DNA from: Acidimicrobiia bacterium
Lineage (GTDB): Bacteria; Actinomycetota; Acidimicrobiia; Spongiisociales; ZC4RG35
NCBI GenBank assembly: GCA_009377735.1
Contig: WHTL01000159.1
Span: 1 to 8,888, forward strand
Length of the DNA stretch: 8,888 nt
Direction: 5' to 3'
The notes beneath the pieces were generated by a model. It was given only the letters and a program-made list of their open reading frames with translations, was not told where the DNA came from and did no database searches. This document shows, in pieces, positions 1 to 6,371 of the stretch; position 1 is the first letter of the stretch, and every line of letters begins with the position of its first letter. The position numbers were made by a program, and so were the translations under genes.

Positions 1-345
1 AGCCTGAGCCAGGGCTTCCCGGTGACGGGCGTCCGCCCCACTCAACGCCTTGTCCCGGTCCGCCTGGCGGGTCTGCGCCTGCAGAATGAGAGGAGCCGCA
101 TACGCCGCCTGCAGGGAGAACGCCAAGTTCAAAAGGATGAACGGGTACGGGTCCCAGCGAAGACCCGCCGCGAGCACGTTGAGCCCGATCCAGACCAACA
201 CGACGGCGCTCTGTCCGATCAGAAACGCCCGGGTACCGAACCAACGAGCAAACGCATCCGCCCTCCTCCCAAAGGCGTCACTGCCGAACGGACCATGCAA
301 GTGATGCATGGAACGGTGAAAACGGGCGGGGTCAGACTCCACCAT
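1..345 (-). CDS. DUF1003 family membrane protein, N-terminal part (runs off left edge)
   Basis: The reverse strand is open from the ATG at 345-343 to the window edge, giving 115 residues with the C-terminus missing. A leading segment (about residues 1-34) is followed by two hydrophobic stretches. One is FLIGQSAVVLVWIGLNVLA; the other follows the signature WDPYPFILLNLAFSLQAAYA. After these comes a polar tail with QTRQADRDKAL. This layout, with DPYPFILLNL and a Q-x-RQxxRD tail, is the DUF1003 pattern as I recall it; these are small inner-membrane proteins of unknown function. I chose the ATG at 345 because GGAGG lies six bases upstream; an in-frame ATG at 360 is the alternative and has a badly spaced Shine-Dalgarno. 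Family assignment is good; the function of the family is not known to me. A minus-strand Ig-like remnant lies upstream, with about 115 non-coding bases between. Confidence 0.85.
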   Translation of the reverse strand, partial: MVESDPARFHRSMHHLHGPFGSDAFGRRADAFARWFGTRAFLIGQSAVVLVWIGLNVLAAGLRWDPYPFILLNLAFSLQAAYAAPLILQAQTRQADRDKALSGADARHREALAQA

Positions 346-460
346 CAGGATCCTCCACATCGCTTCCTGGAAACAATGACCGTACCTACCGGACTCCGCT
401 GCCAGGGCCCGTGGAGCTACCGAGCAAGCGATCGCGATCGTTCTCAGGTGGTTCGGGCTC
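346..460. other. Spacer between Ig-like remnant and DUF1003 gene
   Basis: No gene is evident. It would hold the leader and promoter of the minus-strand DUF1003 gene, but no clear -35/-10 pair stands out. It contains the short self-complementary run GCGATCGCGATCG around 428-440, which may be chance in GC-rich DNA. Confidence 0.4.
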
Positions 461-718
461 TCACCGGGAATCAGGGGCGCTGGTGTCGGTGGCCGTCATC
501 GCCGCCGTCCACTCGCCCTCCCGGGTCGCCTCCGACACCGTAAACTTGTACGTGAACGTCCCCGAAGTATCCGTCAAGGTCGGCGACGACGATTCGTCTT
601 CGCCGGAACCGAGGGCCCAGTAATCGTTCACTGAGCCGTCGTCGATGCTGAACGAGTCGCTGGACTGGGTCCAGGTCAGCTTCACCGTATCGGTGGGATC
701 GGGCGTGCCGCACGTGGC
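461..718 (-). pseudogene. C-terminal remnant of an Ig-like / surface-type protein
   Basis: A minus-strand frame reads from the permease junction (about 712-722) to a TGA at 463-461. It encodes roughly 85 residues rich in Ser, Thr, Asp and Glu, with pieces such as GTPDPTDTVKLTWTQSSDSF, DYWALGSGEDESSSPTLTD and GTFTYKFTVSEATREGEWTA. The alternation of beta-strand-like segments with the ending EWTAAMTATD resembles Ig-like repeats of secreted bacterial proteins. This is a resemblance only; I do not recognise a named family. There is no credible start with a ribosome site: the only in-frame start is a GTG at 685-683 inside the domain-like sequence, and the frame stays open upstream to a stop at 787-785, in DNA that clearly encodes a permease on the other strand. 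I read it as the 3' end of a gene whose 5' part was lost. A chance open frame is possible but the composition argues against it. Confidence 0.5.
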
Positions 719-721
719 GTC

Positions 722-1210
722 ACCTTCATCGGTGCTCTCTACCCGGTTCCCAAGATCGCCCTGCTGCCTCTGCTCATGCTCCTCTTAGGGATCGGAGAGG
801 CATCGAAGTGGGCGGTGATTGCCATCGGCGCGTTCTTCCCCATTCTGATCAACACGATGGCCGGTGTCATGGGCATCGCACGGATCTATCACGATGTCGG
901 CCGCAACTTCGGCGCTTCCCGTATCCACCGCTACCAGACCATCGCCCTTCCCGGGGCGGCCCCCATGATCCTGGCCGGTATCCGTCTGGGTTGGGGGCTG
1001 GCGCTGCTCCTGATCGTCGCTGCGGAGTTCGTTGCCGCCGACGCCGGTCTCGGGTACATGATCTGGCAATCCTGGCAGACGTTCCTGATCGAGCGGATGT
1101 ACGTTGGCCTCACCGTGATCTCGCTGCTTGGGTACCTGTCCTTTGTCGCCCTCGATCGCATCACCGCAAAGCTGGTGCCATGGCAGGCTGGTGGCGGTGC
1201 TCGTACGTGA
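722..1210 (+). pseudogene. 5'-truncated ABC transporter permease (SsuC/TauC type)
   Basis: The plus-strand frame gives about 162 residues matching the C-terminal part of a binding-protein-dependent permease (BPD_transp_1). Recognisable family sequence begins at FIGALYPVPKIALLPLLMLL (from about 725). It continues through GIGEASKWAVIAIGAFFPIL, the cytoplasmic ATPase-contacting (EAA-type) loop around GRNFGASRIHRYQTIALPGA, the segment AGIRLGWGLALLLIVAAEFV, and a final membrane segment before the TGA at 1208-1210. Family members are usually 250-280 residues, so the N-terminal third with the first membrane helices is missing. Upstream of about 720 the frame is open but reads as the antisense of the Ig-like remnant, not as permease. 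An ATG at 776 exists but lies inside the conserved core. It is closer to the sulfonate/taurine permeases than the two intact permeases downstream, so it is not a recent copy of either. Presumably non-functional. Confidence 0.8.
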
Positions 1211-1219
1211 GGTACGGAT

Positions 1220-1990
1220 GTGACGGCGGCCTCCGCTCCCCGTCCGGTCGTCCAGTCGGTCGATCGTGCGTGCCGTCTTCTCGGTGTTCTCCGTACCACC
1301 CCTGACGATGGCTTGTCCGCCCTGGAGTTGGCGCGGCTGACTGGCATCGACCGCACCGCTGTCCATCGGCTTCTCCAGACACTCCTGGCCAACGGGGTGG
1401 TAGAGGTACGGGGCAGCCGGTATCGGCTCGGTCCACAGACGCTCGTCCTCGGTAATGCGTACCTCGCCCGGCTGGGCATCCGGGAGGTCCTACCCTACGC
1501 CCTCGACCTCCAGGAGCTGCTGGGGCGGGACAACCCCTGGACCGTCTCCCTGTCGGTGCCCACCGGCGACGAGGTCATGATCGTGGACCGGGTCTGGGGG
1601 TCGCGCACCCCTCTCGACATGATCCTTGACATCGGGACGTCGCTGCCCATCGACAGCAGCGCGAGCGGGCGGGCCATGCTGGCGCACCTCCCACCCGATG
1701 AGGTCACCGATTTGCTCGGTTCGGAACGTGCGGCTGGTGTGGTGGCCAGGCTCAACCAAATACGCTCCGCCGACGGCCTCTCCCTGGCAAGGAATGAGCT
1801 GCGGCCCGGCGTGTCGGCGATCGCCGCGGCACTCCTCGACGAGAGCGGCAGACCGAAGGGAGCGTTGATCCTGGCAGGTTTGGAGCTCGACGCCCAAGCG
1901 GTGCCTGACTCTCCCGTGGCCGGGCACGTCCTCCGGACCGCCCAGCGCATCTCGCATCATTTCGCTGGGAATCGCTCCCAATCGAAGTGA
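1220..1990 (+). CDS. IclR family transcriptional regulator
   Basis: 256 residues, normal for the family. Residues about 9-72 form the winged helix-turn-helix: SVDRACRLLGVLRTTPDDGL, then ALELARLTGIDRTAVHRLLQ as the recognition region, then a wing with SRYRLGP. The C-terminal effector-binding domain (about 85-250) has IclR hallmarks: LPIDSSASGRAMLAHLP near 142-158 and PGVSAIAAALLDESGRPKGA near 196-215. These regulators bind small metabolites and repress or activate nearby catabolic or transport genes. The GTG start at 1220 has a GTGAGG ribosome site seven bases upstream; the overlapping ATG at 1218 reads straight into TGA. It begins only nine bases after the truncated permease, so it was probably the last gene of that older operon. 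It converges on the ABC ATPase gene. Control of the 2904-3120 region is plausible but inferred. Confidence 0.93.
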   Translation: MTAASAPRPVVQSVDRACRLLGVLRTTPDDGLSALELARLTGIDRTAVHRLLQTLLANGVVEVRGSRYRLGPQTLVLGNAYLARLGIREVLPYALDLQELLGRDNPWTVSLSVPTGDEVMIVDRVWGSRTPLDMILDIGTSLPIDSSASGRAMLAHLPPDEVTDLLGSERAAGVVARLNQIRSADGLSLARNELRPGVSAIAAALLDESGRPKGALILAGLELDAQAVPDSPVAGHVLRTAQRISHHFAGNRSQSK

Positions 1991-2114
1991 CAGCGTTCGC
2001 AGAGTTGGAGCCCTCGCCCTCGACGTGTGTTCCCCTCAGGGGGTTTCGAAGGAGCGCGCCCTTCAAGGAAAGCGTCCTCTTGGCGGCACCGGTATTCACC
2101 AGGGGCATTTTGGC
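1991..2114. other. Convergent intergenic region between IclR and ATPase genes
   Basis: 124 bases where two genes end tail to tail. A terminator would be expected. The clearest hairpin is CCCCTCAGGGG at 2032-2042, a four-pair stem with a three-base loop. A bulged, weaker one (CAAGGA with TCCTCTTG) is at 2064-2082. Neither is followed by a proper T-run on either strand, so I do not call an intrinsic terminator. Confidence 0.35.
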
Positions 2115-2903
2115 TCAGACGTCGCCGCGTTCGACAGTACTGACAACCTCTTCTTCTATGAGTCTCCAGATAACATCGACTCGGTCGCGAAATGCGGCGC
2201 TTCGCTTGATGGAAAGGTCACGTGGGCGTGGAAAGTCGATAGTAACGTCCTGTTTCACTCGGCCTGGGCGGGTTGATAGCACGACAACGCGGTCGGAAAG
2301 GTAGACGGCCTCGTCGATTTGGTGCGTGACGAACAACACTGTCTTGCGACTCTGTTCCCAGATCCGCAGAAGCTCACCCTGCATTACCTCTCGGGTCTGG
2401 GCGTCCAAAGAGGCGAAGGGCTCGTCCATAAGTAGCACGTCGGGATCGACTGCCAGAGCACGCGCTAGATTGACCCGCTGGCGCATGCCACCCGAGATCT
2501 CCAGCGGATAGTGATTCTCGAAATTGTTGAGACCCACCAATTTCAGAAGTTCGAAAGCGACGAGGTCTGCTTCTTTGGTGGAGCGACCCTGCACCTCCAG
2601 TCCGAAGGTGACGTTGCGTAGCACGGACCGCCACGGGAGAAGGCTGTCCTCTTGAAGGACGAAGCCGCGACTAGGGGACGGTTCTTGCACGGCCTCCCCG
2701 GCCACCAAGATCTCTCCATGGGTCGGCTTGATGAGACCATGTATGATTCGCAGCAAGGTTGTCTTCCCACAGCCGCTCGCCCCAACGAAGGCGACGAACT
2801 CACCCTCGTTGATCGCAAGGTTGATGTCCTCAAGCACTAGAAGCTCTTCATCTCCTCGTACGAATGATTTGCACAAGCCCTGGGTTTTGAGCTTTACCGG
2901 CAT
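2115..2903 (-). CDS. ABC transporter ATP-binding protein, NitT/TauT (SsuB/TauB-like) type
   Basis: 262 residues, the usual size for SsuB/TauB/NrtD-type ATPases. All nucleotide-binding motifs are intact: Walker A GASGCGKTT (41-49), Q-loop Gln84 in VLQEDSLLPWR, signature SGGMRQRV (137-144), Walker B VLLMDEP (156-162), D-loop SLDA (165-168) and switch His194 in VTHQ. The stretch DEAVYLSDRVVVLSTRPGRV is typical of this subfamily. It should act as a cytoplasmic homodimer that drives import by hydrolysing ATP. The ATG at 2903 is preceded by GAGGAGG eight bases upstream. It is transcribed away from the binding protein and permeases, across a 217-bp divergent control region, so the transporter is split between two transcripts. 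The two intact permeases downstream are its natural partners; no other ATPase gene is in the window. The substrate cannot be inferred from this subunit. Confidence 0.95.
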   Translation of the reverse strand: MPVKLKTQGLCKSFVRGDEELLVLEDINLAINEGEFVAFVGASGCGKTTLLRIIHGLIKPTHGEILVAGEAVQEPSPSRGFVLQEDSLLPWRSVLRNVTFGLEVQGRSTKEADLVAFELLKLVGLNNFENHYPLEISGGMRQRVNLARALAVDPDVLLMDEPFASLDAQTREVMQGELLRIWEQSRKTVLFVTHQIDEAVYLSDRVVVLSTRPGRVKQDVTIDFPRPRDLSIKRSAAFRDRVDVIWRLIEEEVVSTVERGDV

Positions 2904-3120
2904 CGGCGGAGCCTCCTCGGCTTTGTTGAGTACGCTGTAAGAAACGGTGCTTGGTTTACAAATGCTGTACTGGGGTACTAAAGTTTCGAAGTGAACTGTA
3001 TACTATATCCTTATGGCTGTCGACGGCCGGTGTGGTGAGGAGTACCCACGAGGTGAGGAGTAACCATACAGTGGTCGTGGCGAGTAACGGAAGTCGTCAC
3101 TCCAGACGAGGAGGAAAACG
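2904..3120. promoter_or_regulatory. Divergent control region of the ABC importer
   Basis: 217 bases between the ATG of the ATPase (minus) and that of the binding protein (plus); promoters for both must lie here or further upstream. It is clearly more AT-rich in the middle (about 2935-3015) than the genes around it. The best -10-like hexamer on the plus strand is TATACT at 2999-3004, with no good -35 at standard spacing. TTTACA at 2955-2960 resembles a -35, but only TACTAA (2976-2981) follows it, at a short 15-base spacing. The partial dyad GTTTCGAAGTGAAC (2983-2996) is a possible operator, perhaps for the neighbouring IclR protein. Ribosome sites flank both ends: GAGGAGG for each gene. Exact promoter positions are uncertain. 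Confidence 0.5.
3034..3062 (+). repeat. Two direct copies of GGTGAGGAGTA in the leader of the binding-protein gene
   Basis: GGTGAGGAGTA occurs at 3034-3044 and exactly again at 3052-3062, 18 bases apart start to start. A degenerate third version, GTGGCGAGTAAC, lies at 3077-3088. The copies fall between the putative -10 and the start codon, so they would be in the 5' untranslated leader. Each contains GAGGAG, which resembles a ribosome site, yet no start codon with a useful frame follows. They could be tandem binding sites or chance. Confidence 0.55.
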
Positions 3121-4272
3121 ATGACAAGGTCCCGACGAATCAATCCATGCATTCTTGTTCTGGCATTAGTGACCTTAGTGTTGGCCGCCTGCGGAGAACC
3201 ACAGCCCAGCGCAGAAGAGTCACCCACGACGGCACCGGTGGCTACAACCCAGGCTACCGACAGCGGTGGCGAGAACGACGTAGCGGACACCACTTCCCCT
3301 GTTGCGGACGTCAACGAGGAAGATCCAGTGCTCGCGAGCGCCATGGACCGATCGTGGCGGGTTGGATTGTCCGGTGAGGGTGTGTTGCACCGCGATGGTC
3401 GGATGACGGGTTTTCAGTTCAACAAGTTGCCAGTAATTCTGGCGATCGACGCCCTCAATGAAGATGGGTGGGATGTCGCACCCATCTTTCTCAACCAGTC
3501 CGAAGCACCGGTTCAGGCCCTGGTCCAAGGTTCCGTCGATGTGGCCAATAGTTCCGTAACGCCGGTCATCACAGGAGCTGCGGCCGGGGCGCCCATCAAG
3601 TCGTTTGCCAAGACGCGGAATGTTGAGTATGTCATGTTGACGACCATCGATATCGAAACCCCCGAGGATCTCGACGGAAAACGCATCGGTATACATGCCA
3701 ACGCATCGACCACCACGCTGCTCAGCAAGCTGCTACTCGCCGACTACCCGGACGTGGAACCGACCTATTTGGTTATTCCTGGTTCTCCGAACCGCATCCA
3801 GGCGATGATAGCCGGTGAGCTCGACGCCTCCGCCACCCAGTTCGGAGACGACACGACCGCGATGGAACAAGCTCCTGGCGAATTCCACATCATCTTCGAC
3901 TTTGCAGAGGAAATGCCCCAGCTAGTCGATTCGGTGCTGAGTTACAATTCACAGGAGGTCGATGAGGAGACCCAGCACTTCATGGAGCTTCTGCTGGCGC
4001 AGCAGGTGAAATTCAACAATATGATTTATGATGATGCGGATTGGGCTCTTGAAGTGTCAGAGGAAATGGATGTGATCGAAACCGGCGGAATCGACCGGTT
4101 CGTCTCTAGCGGAATCTTCCCCACCGATCATGGCCTCGACGCCGAATCACTGGACTTCACTATCCAGGGCCTGATAGAGGCCGAATTGATCGAGCCCGAT
4201 AATGCGCCGTCCGGAGACGAGCTGTATGACGGGTCAGTCTGGGAAAATGCTCAGACGTTGCTCGATGGCTGA
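3121..4272 (+). CDS. ABC transporter substrate-binding lipoprotein, NitT/TauT (NMT1-like) type
   Basis: 383 residues. A signal peptide with a basic start (MTRSRR) and a hydrophobic core ends in a lipobox LAAC, predicting lipidation at Cys24 and anchoring on the outer face of the membrane. Residues about 25-72 are a Ser/Thr/Pro/Asp/Glu-rich tether. The solute-binding domain follows. It has features of NMT1/SsuA-like receptors: VQALVQGSVDVANSSVTPVI (about 131-150), ETPEDLDGKRIGIHANAST, a PGSPNRIQAMIAGELDASAT segment that samples bound solute, and a helical C-terminal lobe. The protein is strongly acidic. It captures solute and delivers it to the two permeases that follow in the same operon. The ATG at 3121 has an excellent GAGGAGG site six bases upstream. 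The substrate is unknown: this superfamily covers nitrate, sulfonates, taurine, pyrimidine precursors, riboflavin and aromatic acids. Confidence 0.92.
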   Translation: MTRSRRINPCILVLALVTLVLAACGEPQPSAEESPTTAPVATTQATDSGGENDVADTTSPVADVNEEDPVLASAMDRSWRVGLSGEGVLHRDGRMTGFQFNKLPVILAIDALNEDGWDVAPIFLNQSEAPVQALVQGSVDVANSSVTPVITGAAAGAPIKSFAKTRNVEYVMLTTIDIETPEDLDGKRIGIHANASTTTLLSKLLLADYPDVEPTYLVIPGSPNRIQAMIAGELDASATQFGDDTTAMEQAPGEFHIIFDFAEEMPQLVDSVLSYNSQEVDEETQHFMELLLAQQVKFNNMIYDDADWALEVSEEMDVIETGGIDRFVSSGIFPTDHGLDAESLDFTIQGLIEAELIEPDNAPSGDELYDGSVWENAQTLLDG

Positions 4273-4342
4273 CCCCGAAGAAGGGTGACGTAAGTATTGG
4301 GTTTGGCTCCCGCTACTCGCGTACGTATTGGAGACGAATGAC

Positions 4343-5143
4343 GTGACAACGCTTGTCGAATCCCAACGACTTGAGGTGCGGGCCGAGAGCCGGAAGCTCC
4401 GATCCTACCGCTACGTTTCCTATGTGGCGGCTCTTCTGGTCTGGGAGGTGGCGGGACAGCTCACATCTGACCTGTTGATCCCTCCTGTGTCGCAGGTGAT
4501 CGTGGCCATGTGGGGAATGATCATCGACGGCACCCTGATCACTGCCCTGCTGGTGAGCAACCAATCGCTGGTCTTCGGGGTGATGTTGGCTCTGGCGATC
4601 GGTATTCCAGCCGGAATACTCCTTGGCCGGTCGCGCACTCTCGATCGGATTTTCGGCGTCTATGTGGACATCCTGGTGGTGACGCCCATGGTGTCGCTGA
4701 TCCCGATCGTCATAATCGTCCTGGGGCTGAACCTGAGTGCTCGGGTGATGATCGTCTTCCTGTTCGCAGTCGTGACGGTGGTCGCCAATGTTCGAACCGG
4801 CGCCAGGAGCGTTCCCCCTGGACTGGTGGAGATGGCCAGGGCATACGGGACCAAGGGCTGGAACATGTGGACCAAGGTGTTGATCCCGGGAATGCTTCCG
4901 GCCCTTGGGGCGGCGTTGCGGCTCGCGCTCTCCCGCGGAGTCGTCGGGATGGTCATCGTCGAGTTGACGTTGGTTTCGGTGGGCCTCGGGGGCCTGGTAT
5001 TGAACGCCCGGGCCCTCTTCGAAGCCGATATCGTGTTCGCCGGCACGATCGTGATCCTTATGGAAGGACTGCTTCTCATCCGGTTGGGTCGTTACTTCGA
5101 ACGAAGGCTGGCTCCTGCTGGTCTCCACGGCGGTGCCTCCTGA
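4343..5143 (+). CDS. ABC transporter permease 1 of the NitT/TauT-type importer
   Basis: 266 residues from the chosen start. It is a BPD_transp_1 membrane protein with about six hydrophobic segments, including SYVAALLVWEVAGQL, VFGVMLALAIGIPAGILLG, VSLIPIVIIVLGLNLSARV and VMIVFLFAVVTVVANV. The cytoplasmic EAA loop, which docks on the ATPase, is at about 163-190 (EMARAYGTKGWNMWTKVLIP). I chose GTG at 4343 because GGAGA (4330-4334) lies eight bases upstream; a TTG at 4328 in the same frame would add five residues but has no ribosome site. The gene starts 70 bases after the binding-protein stop and ends 24 bases before permease 2, so all three are likely co-transcribed. It should pair with permease 2 as a heterodimer around one solute path; both have complete EAA loops. 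Confidence 0.92.
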   Translation: MTTLVESQRLEVRAESRKLRSYRYVSYVAALLVWEVAGQLTSDLLIPPVSQVIVAMWGMIIDGTLITALLVSNQSLVFGVMLALAIGIPAGILLGRSRTLDRIFGVYVDILVVTPMVSLIPIVIIVLGLNLSARVMIVFLFAVVTVVANVRTGARSVPPGLVEMARAYGTKGWNMWTKVLIPGMLPALGAALRLALSRGVVGMVIVELTLVSVGLGGLVLNARALFEADIVFAGTIVILMEGLLLIRLGRYFERRLAPAGLHGGAS

Positions 5144-5167
5144 TAGCTGCGAGGAGACCACACGCTC

Positions 5168-6010
5168 ATGGATGACACTATGACGCGGGACGGCGCCCGG
5201 CCGTGGGCTACTGACGGAAGCGACCTCGCCTTCCGGCGACCGGTGGTGCTTACCGCCCGGAGTAGGACCGGAGTGGTTCTAAAGAAGTTGCTTCCGGTTA
5301 TCTCGATCGCAACGTTTCTGGTAATCCTCGAGATTATCGGACGACTTGAATTGAGTAGTGTCGTGCCTCCGGTGACCGAGGCCGTCGGCACCTTTTTCGA
5401 GTTACTGGAGGGTGGTCATCTCGAGCAGTTCACTGTATCGCTGCAGGCTCTAGGAATGGGATTCGGTTTGGCCCTCGTTCTTGGTCTTGCCGTCGGAACT
5501 CTTACGACGGTGTCTAGAACACTTGACTACGTGTTGGAGCCGTACATCAACGGGTTCATGTCGATGCCTACAAGCGCCCTCATCCCTGTACTTATGCTGA
5601 TTTTCGGGCTGGGACAGACCACCAGAGTTGTGGTGGTGTTCCTTTACGCTTTCTTCATGATCGTTGTCAACACCCAAGCCGGATTGCGACAGGTCGATCC
5701 GGCGCATGCAGAGATGGCGAGGGCATTCGGCGCCAAAGGCACCACCTACCTCCGCTTCGTCACGATCCCGACTGCGCTACCACTGATACTCACCGGACTT
5801 CGCCTGGGAGTGAGTCGAGCCCTGAAGGGGATGATCAACTCCGAGACTATCATCTCCGTGACCGGTATCGGCGCGCTTATCATCCGGTTCGGTCGGACGT
5901 TCGACGTGTCAGGTCTCTATGCGGTCATCCTTATCATCATCGTCATGGCGGTGCTGTTGACATCGCTCATCCGGATCGTCGAGACCAAGACCGGCCGGTG
6001 GCTGGCTTGA
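5168..6010 (+). CDS. ABC transporter permease 2 of the NitT/TauT-type importer
   Basis: 280 residues, second BPD_transp_1 subunit. A polar N-terminal extension of about 40 residues precedes the first membrane helix (LLPVISIATFLVILEIIGRL). More hydrophobic segments follow: GMGFGLALVLGLAVGTL, SALIPVLMLIFGLGQTTRV, VVVFLYAFFMIVVNTQ and, at the C-terminus, YAVILIIIVMAVLLTSLI. The EAA loop is at about 181-208 (AEMARAFGAKGTTYLRFVTI), then the family's GLRLGVSRALKGM and a TGIGALI segment. ATG at 5168 is preceded by GAGGAG eleven bases upstream, a slightly long spacing; an in-frame ATG at 5180 is a less likely alternative. It shares architecture but limited identity with permease 1, as expected for two subunits that duplicated long ago. 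An MFS gene fragment begins about 32 bases after its TGA and could once have belonged to the operon. Confidence 0.92.
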   Translation: MDDTMTRDGARPWATDGSDLAFRRPVVLTARSRTGVVLKKLLPVISIATFLVILEIIGRLELSSVVPPVTEAVGTFFELLEGGHLEQFTVSLQALGMGFGLALVLGLAVGTLTTVSRTLDYVLEPYINGFMSMPTSALIPVLMLIFGLGQTTRVVVVFLYAFFMIVVNTQAGLRQVDPAHAEMARAFGAKGTTYLRFVTIPTALPLILTGLRLGVSRALKGMINSETIISVTGIGALIIRFGRTFDVSGLYAVILIIIVMAVLLTSLIRIVETKTGRWLA

Positions 6011-6041
6011 CCGCAGTCCGAGTGGTCGGGGCGGTGTCTCA

Positions 6042-6350
6042 TTGGTGAGGCACCCTCCAAAGAGGCTGAGGGAGCAAGTCAGTTGGCGGATTACAGCCAT
6101 CATTCTGGCGGCGCCACTCGCCGTGCTCAGCGGTATGCAACTGATCTTGCCGGCGCTTCACGTAATGCAGCAGGCTCTCGGTCTCACCGATGCCCAGATC
6201 TCGCTGGTTTCGAGCGTCTATCTCCTCCCTGGAGCGTTTCTCGCCATTCCTGCTGGACTCCTCGGAGACTGCTTTGGTCGTCGCTTTATCTTCGGGAGGA
6301 GCCTCATCGTTTTCGGTGTCGCCGGTGGGGTACTATTTTCGCCACGACCT
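6042..6350 (+). pseudogene. MFS transporter, N-terminal fragment (3'-truncated)
   Basis: The first ~99 residues are a convincing major facilitator N-terminus: helix 1 (ITAIILAAPLAVLSGMQLIL), then LPALHVMQQALGLTDAQISL, helix 2 (SSVYLLPGAFLAIPAGLLGD), motif A as GLLGDCFGRR (73-81), and the start of helix 3 (IVFGVAGGVLF). Full transporters have 12 helices and about 400 or more residues. Here family sequence stops near 6339; the frame then reads through the antisense of the asparaginase 3' end to a TAA at 6423-6425, adding a meaningless tail. So at least three quarters of the gene is gone. The start is TTG 6042 or GTG 6045, with a weak GGGGCGG upstream. Position close behind permease 2 suggests former co-transcription. 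Non-functional as it stands; the loss was probably a deletion or rearrangement joining it to the asparaginase region. Confidence 0.8.
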
Positions 6351-6371
6351 CGGATTGGAGTGGCCGGCGTG

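Noticed and set aside
428..440. GCGATCGCGATCG palindromic run as a functional repeat
   Set aside because: It occurs once in this form here and short GATCG-rich runs are expected by chance in GC-rich DNA.
785..1366. Minus-strand frame of 193 codons opposite the truncated permease
   Set aside because: Composition is Arg/Gly/Asp/Gln-rich with no recognisable domain; the plus strand encodes the permease and the start of the IclR protein.
2032..2042. CCCCTCAGGGG hairpin as a terminator of the convergent genes
   Set aside because: Only a four-pair stem and no T-run on either strand.
4272..4286. ACCC...GGGT mini-hairpin after the binding-protein stop as an attenuator
   Set aside because: A four-pair stem with a seven-base loop is too weak to support a call.
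4313..5161. Minus-strand frame of 282 codons opposite permease 1
   Set aside because: It is longer than the permease itself, but its product is a His/Asp/Gln/Arg-rich low-complexity chain typical of the antisense of hydrophobic codons in GC-rich DNA, while the plus strand has clear membrane helices and an EAA loop.
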